DNA of 55,209 bases, taken from positions 1 through 55,209 of the forward strand of contig JAJSAM010000081.1 in NCBI GenBank assembly GCA_024274785.1. The letters are read 5' to 3'. Under the pieces are notes generated by a model, which ran no database searches, had not been told where the DNA came from, and saw nothing but the letters and a program-made list of their open reading frames with translations. This document shows positions 19,380-28,136 of the stretch, piece after piece. Every line of letters starts with the position of its first letter. Within the stretch, counting starts at the first letter, position 1. The position numbers were made by a program, and so were the translations under genes. Source of the stretch: Planctomycetota bacterium (lineage in GTDB: Bacteria > Planctomycetota > JAJSAM01).

Positions 19380-20952
19380 CGGCGAAGTCGAAGTTCGTGA
19401 TGACGACGTACCTCTCCTGGGGATCGGTCCAGAGCGTCCACAGTCTCGGCTCGACACGTTCCATCAGCGCTGCGAGGTCACGGATCCGGCCATAGGCGAA
19501 GATCCGGCGGCGGTCGTTCCAGATCTCGTAGAGGTTGCCGACCGTCTTCTCGCGATCGACCTCGTGGTCGGCATACCACCAGAGCCCTGCCCGTTTTGTC
19601 CCGGTGTTCGAGAGCAGGTCTTCTCGGCCGATGTACTCGTGAATGCGCGTACCCGCGGTCTTCAGGGAATGGGTGGCCTCGAAGGACGGGAGAAGCAGGC
19701 AGATGCCGGTGACCATGAACAACACGACCCCCACGATCGAGCCCGTCGCGAACAGCCGGGGCCGGCCGGCCAACGCGGTCGCCGCGCCGAAGACGAAGAG
19801 CGCGATGAGGACCATGACCACCGTGATCAGGGCGCCGGCCGGAAAGACGGGAAGCTTCGGAACCGGCGCGTAGGCGATCGCGCCGGCCAACGCGGCCGAG
19901 AGGCCGGCGAAACACCATCCCGTGAGCCGGAGCGCTCGCCCCGCCGTCAGCCGGGAAAGGGCGATGCCGGTGGCCGCCGCCAGCGGCGGGATCGCCGTGA
20001 GCATGTAGGCGGCGACCTTGTTCACCGCGAGCGAGAAGAAGACGAACGGCACCGCCGCCCAGATCAGCAGAAACAACCCGCCCGCGGGCGGGTCGGTCTT
20101 ACGCCGGTAGACCGCGATCACGAGCGGGAGAAAGAGCGTCCACGGGGCCAGGGCCGCCGGGAGGATCTTGCCGAAGAACCAGACCGGCTCCGGGTGGAAG
20201 TTCATCCTGCCGGAGATCCGCCCGATGGTCTCGTCGATCCAGAGCCGGCCCGCATCCGGTCCGGCGATGAGCAGCGTGATTCCACCCCAGGCCACCACCG
20301 GGAAGAGCGCGATCAGCAGTCCCCGGCCGATCATGAGCCTCCCGAGGGCGCGAGGATCCCGGCGCACCAGGAGGAAGATCCCCGCGGTGATGAGCGGCAG
20401 GAGGATGCCGTGGGGCCCCTTGCCGAAGAACCCGAGCCCCGCGAAGAGCCAGAAGAGGATGATGGGCCGTCGCCGCCCGAAACCCTCCCGCCACCCGAGG
20501 TAGAAGCAGACGACCGCTCCGGTGACGCCGAGGGAGAGCAGGCTTTCGGGATGGGCGAGCCGGCCCATGCCGAGGCCGAAGGCGGTCGTGGCGTAGACGA
20601 CCGCGGCGTAGAGCCCGGCGGCCTCCCCGGCCAGCCGCCGGGCCACCGCGAATACCAGCAGCGAAATCAACACCCCGCAGATCGCGGTGGGCAGACGGGC
20701 GGAGAACTCGTTCTCCCCGATGGTCGCCTGTCCCGCGGCGATGAGCCAGTAGAGGAGCGGGGGCTTCTTGAGCCGCGGTTCGCCCATGAGGGTCGGCACC
20801 AGGAAGTCTCCGGAGCGGCGCATCTCCCGCGCGGTCTGGGCGTAACGGGCTTCGTCCTTCATGAAGAGCCCCACCCCGCCGAGATGCAGGCCGAAGATCA
20901 GGACCAGCAGCACCACGAGCAGGGTGCGGGTGCCGATCGGAGAAAGCGTCAC
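19372..20952 (-). CDS. ArnT/GT39-like membrane glycosyltransferase
   Basis: A 526-residue polytopic protein with about 12 membrane helices. The N-terminal loop has the GT-C signature DEARYAQTAREM, with RLKKPPLLYWL shortly after and NEFSARLPTA, all typical of the ArnT/PMT superfamily. Members transfer sugars from polyprenyl-phosphate donors to lipid A or proteins in the periplasm; the acceptor here is unknown. GTG at 20952 is chosen as the start because it overlaps the upstream HEAT gene stop as GTGA, a common coupling arrangement; a TTG at 20982 is less likely. The gene ends inside the 3' end of the convergent NRAMP gene. Confidence 0.9.
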   Translation of the reverse strand: MTLSPIGTRTLLVVLLVLIFGLHLGGVGLFMKDEARYAQTAREMRRSGDFLVPTLMGEPRLKKPPLLYWLIAAGQATIGENEFSARLPTAICGVLISLLVFAVARRLAGEAAGLYAAVVYATTAFGLGMGRLAHPESLLSLGVTGAVVCFYLGWREGFGRRRPIILFWLFAGLGFFGKGPHGILLPLITAGIFLLVRRDPRALGRLMIGRGLLIALFPVVAWGGITLLIAGPDAGRLWIDETIGRISGRMNFHPEPVWFFGKILPAALAPWTLFLPLVIAVYRRKTDPPAGGLFLLIWAAVPFVFFSLAVNKVAAYMLTAIPPLAAATGIALSRLTAGRALRLTGWCFAGLSAALAGAIAYAPVPKLPVFPAGALITVVMVLIALFVFGAATALAGRPRLFATGSIVGVVLFMVTGICLLLPSFEATHSLKTAGTRIHEYIGREDLLSNTGTKRAGLWWYADHEVDREKTVGNLYEIWNDRRRIFAYGRIRDLAALMERVEPRLWTLWTDPQERYVVITNFDFAVR

Positions 20953-22085
20953 GGGGCGGTGGTTCTCAAGATGGCGATGCAAGCGACCAGGATAGGCCGC
21001 AGCTCCTCCGCCTGGCGAACCTCCGCGTGCGCTCCATTCCTTCCGCCGAGATAGCCAAGACCTCCCGCCGCGGCGTCGTCATCGTTTGCGGGCTTCGGCT
21101 TGCGGAGGTACTGAAGCAGCGCCGACACCGCCTCCGGATCGTGCAGCGCTCCGAGGGCCCGCGCGGCGTCGATGTGGTGGTCGGGCGAGGCGAGGAGCCC
21201 CGTCAGGAACTCGCGGGCGCCCGGAGTGCGCCGGCCGTCTTCACCTCGCCACGAGCCGATTTCGCCGAGGATCACCGAGAGAATCCGGGGCTTCGCGCGC
21301 AGGATCCGTTCGTTCTCCCCGGCCGCCTTGAACCAGGCGATCAGGGGAGTGCCCGGGTCGACGGCCAGCAGCCGGGCGGCGGTCACCGCATCCACGGGGC
21401 GATCGGCTCTGAGCGCCTGCCTCAGGAACTCGCGTTTGCTCTTGTCGCCGAGAGACAGCAGCAACCCCGCGGCGGCGACCCGAAGCCCCATCGTCGTGTC
21501 CGCGGCGAAGATCCGCTCCGCGAAAGGTCGCAAGGCCTTCACGCGTCCCTCCGCGCCAATCAGCAGGGCTTCCCGGCAGGAATCGGGTCCGCGCTTCACG
21601 TCCGCAATGAGCTGTTCAGGAGTCGGTATGACGGTCGGGCCGGGGTGCAGCAGTTCCCGCGCGGTGCGCCGTTCATCTTCGGAACCCCGCAGTGTCCGCT
21701 CGGTGAGGATCTGTTTCACCACCTCATCATCGCGGATCTCCGCCAGCGCCGCCCACTCCTCCGGGTTGCCGCCCATGGTGGCCCGGACCGCGAGGAAACA
21801 TGCCTCTCGCAGGGCCTTCCGGTTCTCCCGCCTGGCGAGATCGAGACCCGTCCTGAACAGTCCGAGATCGCCTTTCCGGACCTTCCACTTCTCGTTCAGG
21901 CGCTTCAGGTCCTCATCGTCGGGGTTGTAGGACATCAGGTGGTCGATGAGTTTCCTGGCCTCATCCAGGCGTCCGCTCTCGATCAACGAATCGACCTTCG
22001 CCAGCGCCTCGGCCTTGTCGCCGAGGGATACGGAAGCGAAGAGGAGCAGGCAAACCAGGGCCAGCAGCGTCGCGGTGGCTCTCAT
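20949..22085 (-). CDS. Secreted HEAT-repeat-like protein
   Basis: A 378-residue protein with a signal peptide (MRATATLLALVCLLLFASVSLG) and an otherwise helical, Ala/Leu/Arg-rich sequence. A TPR-like N-terminus (IESGRLDEARKLIDHLMSYN) leads to HEAT-like repeats such as REALLIGAEGRVKALRPFAE, GLRVAAAGLLLSLGD and AARALGALHDPEAVSALLQY. It is probably a periplasmic scaffold; there is no catalytic motif. It overlaps the downstream glycosyltransferase gene by 4 nt, suggesting one operon, and lies 23 nt past the transketolase stop codon. Confidence 0.87.
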   Translation of the reverse strand: MRATATLLALVCLLLFASVSLGDKAEALAKVDSLIESGRLDEARKLIDHLMSYNPDDEDLKRLNEKWKVRKGDLGLFRTGLDLARRENRKALREACFLAVRATMGGNPEEWAALAEIRDDEVVKQILTERTLRGSEDERRTARELLHPGPTVIPTPEQLIADVKRGPDSCREALLIGAEGRVKALRPFAERIFAADTTMGLRVAAAGLLLSLGDKSKREFLRQALRADRPVDAVTAARLLAVDPGTPLIAWFKAAGENERILRAKPRILSVILGEIGSWRGEDGRRTPGAREFLTGLLASPDHHIDAARALGALHDPEAVSALLQYLRKPKPANDDDAAAGGLGYLGGRNGAHAEVRQAEELRPILVACIAILRTTAP

Positions 22086-22108
22086 ACCCTCATTCTATTC
22101 CGGGCTGC

Positions 22109-24115
22109 TCAGTCTGAAAGCAGAGCTTTCGCTGTCGTGAGGACGTTTTCCACCGTGAATCCGAAGCGCTTCGCGTTCTCGGAGGCCGGGGCCGAGGCAC
22201 CGAATCGGTCCATTCCGATGAAACGGCCCGTGAAGCCCAGGTACCGATCGAAGGAGAGACGCAGTCCGGCTTCGACCGCCAGGCGCTTCGTGCAGGCCGG
22301 GGGAAGAACCGAGTCCCGGTAGGCCTGATCCTGCTCTTCGTACAAGTCCAGGCACGGGAAACTGACCACGCGGGCCTTGACCCCCTCGTCGATGAGTTGC
22401 TGTCCGGCTTCGGCCACCAGCCAGACTTCCGAGCCGGAGGCCATCAGGATGATCTCGGGGTCTTTCCCGGTGCCGAGCAGCACGTAGCCGCCGCGGGCCA
22501 CCTCGCTCGCCGGAGGCATCACGGTGCGGTCGATGACCGGGAGACCCTGGCGCGTGAGCACGATGGCGGTGGGGCCGGTCTTCCGGCGAAGCGCCGTCTC
22601 CCAGGCCGCCGCGGTCTCCGTGGCTTCGGCGGGGCGAAGCACGGCGAGGTTCGGGATGGCGCGCATGGCCGCCACCTGCTCGATCGGTTGGTGGGTGGGG
22701 CCGTCTTCGCCTACGAAGATCGAGTCGTGCGTGAAGACGTAGATCACCGGAAGTTCCATTAGCGCGGCCAGGCGCATGGAGGGGCGCAGGTAGTCGCTGA
22801 ACACGAGGAACGTCGAGGCGAAGGGGCGGAGTCCACCGTGCAGGGCCATGCCGTTGGCGATGGCGGCCATGGCGTGCTCGCGGATACCGAAGCGGATCGT
22901 CCTGGCGTGGTAGTTGTCTTTCGAGACGACCTCCCCGTCGGCGAAGTCGGTCTTGTTCGAACCGGCGAGGTCCGCGGAGCCGCCGACCAGGGAGGGGATC
23001 GCGTCGGCGATGCCGAGGATGCAGGCGTGGCCGGCTTTGCGGGTGGCGATCGACGCCCCGGCTTCGAATGCGGGAAGCGGCAGGTCCGCCGGCAGGTCGC
23101 CGTTCATGGCGCGTTGCCATTCGGCGAAGAGTTCCGGATTCTCCTTCCCGAAATCAGCGAACTTGCGGTCCCACCACTCCGATTCCTTCTGGAGCACGGC
23201 CCGGCGCCCGGCGAAGAACTCGTAGATGTCCTCGGCGACCCCGAACTCCTCGTCCGGCGGCAGCCCCAGGTTCTTCCTGGTGGCGATGATCTCGTCCGGG
23301 CCGAGCGGGGCGCCGTGAGATGCGGAGGTATCCTGCTTGGCGGGGGAGCCGAAGCCGATGTGGGAGCGGCCGACGATCAGGCTCGGCTGGGACTCGTGCT
23401 CCCGGGCTACGACGATGGCCGCTTCGATGGCCTCCTGGTCATGCCCGTCCACGTGCTGCACCTGCCAGCCACAGGCGGCGAAACGGGCGGCCACGTCCTC
23501 GGAGAAGCAGAGGTCGGTCTTGCCGTCGATGGTGATCCCGTTCGAGTCGTAGTAGACGATCAGCTTGCCGAGAGCGAGGTGTCCGGCGAGGGAGACCGCC
23601 TCCGCCTGAACGCCCTCCATCATGTCGCCGTCGCTGGCGATGACGTAGGTGAAGTGATCCACGATCTTCCGGTCGCCGACGTTGAAGCGAGCGGCCAGCA
23701 TCTCTTCGGAGAGCGCCATCCCGACTGCGCTGGAGATGCCCTGTCCGAGCGGTCCGGTGGTCATCTCCACGCCGGGAGTGACATGGACTTCGGGGTGCCC
23801 CGGAGTGATGGAACCCCACTGCCGGAAGTTCCGGAGATCCTCGATCGTGATGTCGTAACCCATGAGGTGGAGGGAGGAGTAGAGGAGCATGGAGGCGTGC
23901 CCCGCGGAGAGCACGAGGCGGTCCCGATCCGGCCAGTCCGGACGAGTCGGACAGACCTTCAGGAACCTCGTGATGAGGACGGTCGCCACGTCGGCCAGGC
24001 CCATCGGTGCGCCCGGGTGGCCGGAGTTGGCCTTCTGCACGGCATCCATCGACAGGCCACGGATCGTGTTGGCGATGCGGTACGGGAAGGTCTCATTGTC
24101 GTAGGTCGTGGTCAT
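22109..24115 (-). CDS. tkt: Transketolase
   Basis: A 668-residue thiamine diphosphate enzyme of normal length. Motifs include [13 protein letters not shown] at the N-terminus, the TPP/Mg site [13 protein letters not shown] then [11 protein letters not shown], the central pyrimidine-domain Glu in [13 protein letters not shown], and [15 protein letters not shown]. It moves two-carbon ketol units between sugar phosphates in the non-oxidative pentose phosphate pathway. A strong ribosome site (GGAGGATGAAGCG before ATG) marks the start at 24115. The promoter region is shared with the divergent gene at 24385. Confidence 0.98.
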   Translation of the reverse strand: MTTTYDNETFPYRIANTIRGLSMDAVQKANSGHPGAPMGLADVATVLITRFLKVCPTRPDWPDRDRLVLSAGHASMLLYSSLHLMGYDITIEDLRNFRQWGSITPGHPEVHVTPGVEMTTGPLGQGISSAVGMALSEEMLAARFNVGDRKIVDHFTYVIASDGDMMEGVQAEAVSLAGHLALGKLIVYYDSNGITIDGKTDLCFSEDVAARFAACGWQVQHVDGHDQEAIEAAIVVAREHESQPSLIVGRSHIGFGSPAKQDTSASHGAPLGPDEIIATRKNLGLPPDEEFGVAEDIYEFFAGRRAVLQKESEWWDRKFADFGKENPELFAEWQRAMNGDLPADLPLPAFEAGASIATRKAGHACILGIADAIPSLVGGSADLAGSNKTDFADGEVVSKDNYHARTIRFGIREHAMAAIANGMALHGGLRPFASTFLVFSDYLRPSMRLAALMELPVIYVFTHDSIFVGEDGPTHQPIEQVAAMRAIPNLAVLRPAEATETAAAWETALRRKTGPTAIVLTRQGLPVIDRTVMPPASEVARGGYVLLGTGKDPEIILMASGSEVWLVAEAGQQLIDEGVKARVVSFPCLDLYEEQDQAYRDSVLPPACTKRLAVEAGLRLSFDRYLGFTGRFIGMDRFGASAPASENAKRFGFTVENVLTTAKALLSD

Positions 24116-24277
24116 CGCTTCATCCTCCGATCAGGGGCCACGAGGTTAACTCCGGCGATGCCGAGAAGAAAGCGGGATCGGCGCGGGGATGACAGACGAC
24201 GCCGGGAGGGCGTGGTGGGACGGCGGAAAAGGGAGATTCTCCTGAAAGATTTTTTTGAGAATGCGACCAGGATGCAG

Positions 24278-24306
24278 TTGACGCGGTTCCAGGCGAGAGG
24301 TATGTT
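24278..24306 (+). promoter_or_regulatory. Sigma70-type promoter for the gene at 24385
   Basis: TTGACG at 24278-24283 and TATGTT at 24301-24306 are separated by exactly 17 nt. Transcription would begin near 24313, giving a leader of about 70 nt before the ATG. It is the best-formed promoter I can see in the window. Confidence 0.6.
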
Positions 24307-24384
24307 AACTAGACGAAAGGGTCAAGATTAGTTCGTGAGCTGTTCAAAACGCATCTCAATCGCAAGAGAACATAGGGACGAGAC

Positions 24385-24852
24385 ATGATCACTGCGGAAT
24401 TCATCGTTGAAGAGCTGGGCACGCTGATTGCCGACGAGAGGCTTCTCGAGAAACTGCTCGAAAGGGCATCCCGGCATCCCGGAGACCCGCGCGAAGTCGC
24501 TTTCCTCTGGAACCTCGCCACGGAGTGCCGTGACCACGCCCGGATCCTGAGCCGGCACCGTCGCGAACTGGAGCGCGGCGCCGCCGACATCCCTTACCCC
24601 CGCTGGCCCCGGGGAAAAGGCCCCCAGCCGGAGGATGCGCTGGATGAGGCTCGGGAGCTCGCGGAAGTGCTGGCCGGCAACTACCGCTCGAGCGAGTCGC
24701 TCGCTGAAGACCCGTACCTGCGGAAGTTCCTGACGATCCTCGCGGACGAACACGATCGCCGCGCGCTCGAGATCAAGGGTGTCGCCAGCGGCCTCGGCAT
24801 CTTCGACGAGATCGACGAGGCTGAAATCGAGGAAGTCGCCCTGGCGCTGTAG
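24385..24852 (+). CDS. Small helical protein of unknown function
   Basis: A 155-residue, highly charged, apparently all-helical protein with no signal or membrane segment. Two helices carry ATECRDHARILSRHRREL and ILADEHDRRALEIKG; the E/D/H-rich pairs loosely recall ferritin-like or rubrerythrin folds, but the standard ExxH pairs are not evident, so that is a weak guess. It is monocistronic: a 17-nt-spaced promoter lies upstream and a 10-bp hairpin terminator downstream. An AGGGACGAG stretch precedes the ATG. Confidence 0.8.
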   Translation: MITAEFIVEELGTLIADERLLEKLLERASRHPGDPREVAFLWNLATECRDHARILSRHRRELERGAADIPYPRWPRGKGPQPEDALDEARELAEVLAGNYRSSESLAEDPYLRKFLTILADEHDRRALEIKGVASGLGIFDEIDEAEIEEVALAL

Positions 24853-24885
24853 CCAACCGGACAGTGCCTGCGGCGGAACGCAACA

Positions 24886-24909
24886 CGAGGGGACCACCCG
24901 GTCCCCTCG
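24886..24909 (+). terminator. Hairpin terminator after the 155-residue gene
   Basis: CGAGGGGACC, loop ACCC, GGTCCCCTCG: a perfect 10-bp stem 34 nt after the stop codon. It is followed by CTGATTC rather than a T-run. The rest of the 24853-25222 gap holds a palindrome and a possible promoter but no gene that I can support. Confidence 0.65.
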
Positions 24910-25037
24910 CTGATTCATCCCTCCATGGGTGACCTGCCTCTACCAGCATCCGCCCGAGACGACACTGCTTCACCGGCCTGCCGCGCGGTGCTCTGCACTG
25001 CTGAGCGAGTGTGCGCCGCCACCCCGGTCCCCTTTTC

Positions 25038-25082
25038 GGGGAATTCCCCAAAGTTAGTCGCCGTTCTCGCAATACATATAAC
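25038..25082 (+). promoter_or_regulatory. Palindrome and possible promoter upstream of the anchored surface protein
   Basis: GGGGAATTCCCC (25038-25049) is a perfect 12-bp palindrome and a candidate operator. Downstream, TTAGTC and TATAAC (25077-25082) are 17 nt apart: the -10 box is good but the -35 box is poor, as expected of an activated promoter. The palindrome lies just upstream of the -35 position. The role is inferred from position only. Confidence 0.35.
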
Positions 25083-25222
25083 GCTGAGTGAGTTTCGCCC
25101 GCTCGTGGTCCCTGCGGGGCATCGGGATTATCTGGCGAGGATTGCGGGGATCATCCGGCAGTTCATGTCTACGTGTGCCCCGTCAGGGTATCGCTGATCG
25201 GTCAGAGAAGAGGAGAGAGAGA

Positions 25223-25990
25223 GTGCGATTTCGAACAATCTTGTTGGCTGCCTTGCTGGTCGTGCTGTTCATCCCGTCCGCGTGGGCGGGCAGTGTGTTC
25301 TACGCGAACACCAACGAACTCGGCTACGCCGGCACCGTCTGGAACATCACCGACTCAACCGGTCCATGGACGACTTCGAGTCCCAGGAATGCGAACATCT
25401 TCACCGTTCAGGGAGCGCCGCACTACAGCGGTGAGTACAACATCCTCCTGAGCAGCTGGTGGGAGCACCCCCAGAGCAACGTGAATGACTCCTTCCTGCA
25501 GTTGTACGACAGCGGTCAGTCCATTACGACGGCCCAGGCCGGGTGGAGTGCGGGGGACACGGTCTTCAGCATGAGCGTCACCGGAGCCAATGCTCCCTAT
25601 CCCTACTCGCGCTTCTGGCAGCCCGATCAGGGAATGGCGTGGGGGGTCACCTTCCTCGACTACACCTACACGTTGACCGCTACTTTCGACACCGCCGCGA
25701 CCCGCGATGCCAACAACTTCCTCGTCAGTACCGGGTCGCTCCTGTCCCTGGCGGGCAACTTCTCGGGAAGTTTCCAGTCCACCGCCGATGTCAACAAGAA
25801 CCCCATCACGAATGGCGACATCTACGGTTTTGACATCGATTACAGCAGGGTGATGTTCGATACGAACATCAGTGGAACCCCGCTCTCCGAGTTCGGCGTC
25901 GCCGTTCCGCTGCCTTCTGCGGCCCTGGCGGGATTTGCCCTGCTCGGTGCCGCGTTCGCATTCCGGATCAGGCGACGTCGTCGCGCGTAG
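25223..25990 (+). CDS. Secreted surface protein with PEP-CTERM-like C-terminal anchor
   Basis: A 255-residue protein. The signal peptide (RFRTILLAALLVVLFIPSAWAG) is followed by a Thr/Ser/Tyr/Asn-rich beta-type body with several W/Y residues. The C-terminus ends with VPLPSAALAGFALLGAAFAF and then RIRRRRRA: a VPLP motif, a membrane helix and an Arg cluster, the layout of PEP-CTERM/exosortase sorting signals. It should be exported, cut by an exosortase-type enzyme and attached to the cell surface or released. The exosortase is not in the window. GTG at 25223 is chosen because an AGGAGAGAGAGA ribosome site directly precedes it and the signal peptide starts there. Confidence 0.88.
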   Translation: MRFRTILLAALLVVLFIPSAWAGSVFYANTNELGYAGTVWNITDSTGPWTTSSPRNANIFTVQGAPHYSGEYNILLSSWWEHPQSNVNDSFLQLYDSGQSITTAQAGWSAGDTVFSMSVTGANAPYPYSRFWQPDQGMAWGVTFLDYTYTLTATFDTAATRDANNFLVSTGSLLSLAGNFSGSFQSTADVNKNPITNGDIYGFDIDYSRVMFDTNISGTPLSEFGVAVPLPSAALAGFALLGAAFAFRIRRRRRA

Positions 25991-26134
25991 AGGCGCCTGC
26001 GGCCCAGGTCGCCACATCGCTCGACCAACTCGCGTGCATCCCGGTCCATAGCTCGTCGCGCACTCAGTCGGAGCAAACCACTGGGTGAGCGGCGGGCTGT
26101 GCCGCCATGTTCCTCACCATTGCCTTCGATCCGA

Positions 26135-26297
26135 GGGCCCGTCGGGAGACAATCGCTGCATTCGAGGGCCGCTGCATCCCGCCCGGCTGCGTTGCTCGTC
26201 GGTTGAAACCAGCAAGGTCGCGCCCTCCTCGCGCCTTGCTTTCTCGGGCGCAGCGGCGCTCTCGGTGCAACGGTCGCACTGATCTCCAGACGAGCCC
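26135..26297 (+). repeat. Long imperfect hairpin repeat, copy 1
   Basis: A 163-bp element closely matching 48910-49074, same orientation, by eye about 85-90 percent identical. It starts GGGCCCGTCGGGAGACAAT and ends GATCTCCAGACGAGCCC, so the ends are inverted repeats; the interior halves also pair (CGCTGC near the 5' side with GCAGCG near the 3' side). The centre contains GGTTGAAACC. It lies between the anchored surface protein and a minus-strand membrane-protein gene. No reading frame is credible. It could be a non-autonomous mobile element or a structured RNA. Confidence 0.8.
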
Positions 26298-26298
26298 T

Positions 26299-26388
26299 GA
26301 GGGGCGGTTGCGGCGCATTGCGGCGTCAGATCTCCTCCGGGATGAGCAGGCATCGCCTCATCGGTCAACCTTTGACTGCATCCGCGCC
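26299..26388 (+). repeat. Dispersed repeat, second family, copy 2
   Basis: Immediately follows the hairpin repeat and matches 15540-15631 in inverted orientation. Shared blocks are GAGGGGCGGTTGCGGCGCAT at the start and TGCATCCGCGCC at the end. Its right end (26365-26388) covers the last codons and stop of the minus-strand membrane-protein gene, so that gene's C-terminus is partly made of repeat sequence. Confidence 0.6.
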
Positions 26389-27480
26389 TGCCTTCGCCCG
26401 CGCGATCGCCAGCAGCCGGCGTCCCACCCGGTCGTTCTCCCGGGCGAGGGTGCCCACCACGAGTGCGGCGGCCGTCATCGCCGGGAACAGGAGGGCGAGG
26501 ATGAACGGGGCCTTGATCCCATCGGCGGCGATCACCCGGGCGATCAGCACCACGTATCCCGGCGCCGCGGCGAGGAGGTAGCGTCGGCCCGAGGCGATAA
26601 GGGCATCGCGGATCTGGAGGGGATTGACCGCGAGGATCGAGCCGGAGCCCGCATACAGCAGGAGAGCGGAGGGGACGACCGTCCAGCCGGCGAGCAGGAG
26701 TGGCAGCCCGAAGAACCTCCCGAGCAGCACCCCGAGGATCAGCCCGGGCAGCAGGCAGATGGCGAGGACCGCCACGATCCCGGCGGCATGCACGCGTCCC
26801 CGCCCTTCGCTTCCGTAGTCCGACCAGTCCGGCAACTCCGGCGCCCCGGCCAGCGCCGCGCGCACCACCTCGAAGGGATAGGCCGCCACCAGGTAGAAGC
26901 CGAGTGTTCCGAACAGCACCTGTGCCGTTGGTCCGATCCACGGCAAGCCGGCGAGCAGGTATCCCAGAAAGAGCAGGATCGCGAGTACGGCCGTCGCCCC
27001 GATCCAGATCAACGCGTTGACGTTGCTGAAAAGCCAACCGGCCATCCCCGGCAGGTCGAATGGGTAGAGGCTCGGCGCCTTCCGCGGTTCGCCATCCTCC
27101 GGCAACTTGATCCGCCGCTCCACCGCCTCCGACGGTGGCTCCGGATCCGTGAAGGGAGACACTCGAGTCGGGAACAGGGGGGGGAGATTCGGCGCCGGCT
27201 CTTCCGGCAGGGGCTTCAGTGGAAGGATCTCCCGGGAGGGTTCCCCATCGACGGGAATCAGCAGGATCGGATCGTCCTCGCCTTCCACCTGCTCGCCGTC
27301 CATCTGCTCGGTGGGGGCCGGCGCTATCGATGCCGGCTCGTCTTCGGTTGGAACGAGGCTCAGGGGCGCGTCGTCCTCAGGCGGCGGCTTCGGTGAGGAT
27401 GTCCCCTCCTCCGATGGAACCAGGCTCAGGGGCTCGTCATCCTCCGGGCGGTCCACCTTGTTCTCCTCCGTGTCGCTCAC
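26365..27480 (-). CDS. Polytopic membrane protein with acidic repeat N-terminus (DUF4013-like)
   Basis: A 371-residue protein. The N-terminal 130 residues are Pro/Glu/Asp-rich and disordered, with three copies of a short motif: EPLSLVPSEEG, APLSLVPTEDE and DPILLIPVDGE. The rest has about six membrane helices (GATAVLAILLFLGYLLAG, LPGLILGVLLGRFFGLPLLL and others) with LPDWSDYGSEGRGR between helices, which recalls DUF4013-type proteins. Function is unknown. GTG at 27480 is the first start. The last few codons lie in a dispersed repeat, which may have replaced the original end. It is downstream of the UGA-containing AhpD-like gene, which reads in the same direction. Confidence 0.85.
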   Translation of the reverse strand: MSDTEENKVDRPEDDEPLSLVPSEEGTSSPKPPPEDDAPLSLVPTEDEPASIAPAPTEQMDGEQVEGEDDPILLIPVDGEPSREILPLKPLPEEPAPNLPPLFPTRVSPFTDPEPPSEAVERRIKLPEDGEPRKAPSLYPFDLPGMAGWLFSNVNALIWIGATAVLAILLFLGYLLAGLPWIGPTAQVLFGTLGFYLVAAYPFEVVRAALAGAPELPDWSDYGSEGRGRVHAAGIVAVLAICLLPGLILGVLLGRFFGLPLLLAGWTVVPSALLLYAGSGSILAVNPLQIRDALIASGRRYLLAAAPGYVVLIARVIAADGIKAPFILALLFPAMTAAALVVGTLARENDRVGRRLLAIARAKAGADAVKG

Positions 27481-27554
27481 TCCGCAACCTCGAATTGCAG
27501 CTTGTCGTGCCGGTGGCGCCTGTCCCGATCAACCCCTGGGGCGGATCGGGATAC

Positions 27555-28136
27555 TCAGGCGTATGGGCTGCCCGCCATGCGCTTCCCCGTCGCCCGGAAG
27601 ACCTCGTCGGGCAGGGGCGGCACTCCGGTCCCATCCACCCAGGTGTTGAAGAAGTTGAAGAGGGCGCACGTGGTGACGGCGTCGTAGACCGCCTCGTCGG
27701 TCCATCCGGCCTGGCGGGCCCGGGCGATGTCCGCCTCGGTGACTTCAGCCGCCGAGCGGTTCAGCTTCGCCAGGAGCGTGAAGAGCGCCTGCCAGTCCTT
27801 CGGCACCTCGGGAGAGAGGTGGTCAGCGAGCACGAGATCGACCATCTCCCGATCCTCGAGCAGTTCCGCCGCGACCGCGGCGTGGGACCCGAGTCAGAAG
27901 TGGCATCCGTTCCCTTTGGAGGTAAACGCCGCGATCAGTTCCCGAAGTCCGGGTGAAAGCGGAGACTCCCCGCGCATCACCGCCTGGGTAAGCCCGAGCA
28001 GGTGCTTCGTCATTGCCGGCTTGAAGGAAACGAGGTGCATGATTTCACCGATGGGCTGCCCGGCCGCCATGGCTTTCCGGAGCGCCTCCCCCGCCGGTCC
28101 GGGCGGAAAGGCCTTCTCGACTTCGTGCAGGTGCAT
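27555..28136 (-). CDS. AhpD/carboxymuconolactone decarboxylase-family protein, probable selenoprotein (CxxU)
   Basis: Two abutting same-frame segments separated only by a UGA at 27894-27896 join into one 193-residue protein. Around the stop the sequence reads SKGNGCHF-UGA-LGSHAAVAAELL. AhpD/CMD peroxidase-related proteins have NGCxxCxGSH here, so the UGA falls exactly on the second redox Cys, giving C78-H79-F80-U81 and H85. Downstream, WQALFTLLAKLNRSAAEVTE and FNFFNTWVDGTGVP match the family's C-terminal half. A six-bp hairpin with loop GGUC starts just after the UGA, fitting bacterial SECIS geometry. The predicted role is thiol/selenol-dependent peroxide or disulfide reduction. ATG at 28136 is preferred over GTG at 28223 on family length. 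If Sec is not inserted, only an 80-residue fragment is made. Confidence 0.85.
27867..27882 (-). promoter_or_regulatory. SECIS-like hairpin downstream of the in-frame UGA
   Basis: On the mRNA: CGCCGC, loop GGUC, GCGGCG. The loop begins 17 nt after the UGA and has G in its first two positions. Both features match the general bacterial SECIS description (short stem, apical loop with an early G, about 16-37 nt from the UGA). The stem is in coding sequence, as expected for bacteria. Folding energy was not computed. Confidence 0.55.

Noticed and set aside
26135..26297. Integron attC site
   Set aside because: The size and fold fit, but the ends lack the GTTRRRY/RYYYAAC core sites and no integrase or cassette array is present.
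26107..27396. Plus-strand frames through both repeats sharing peptide strings with the 49-kb region
   Set aside because: The shared peptides come from the repeated DNA; base changes preserve hairpin pairing rather than a protein.
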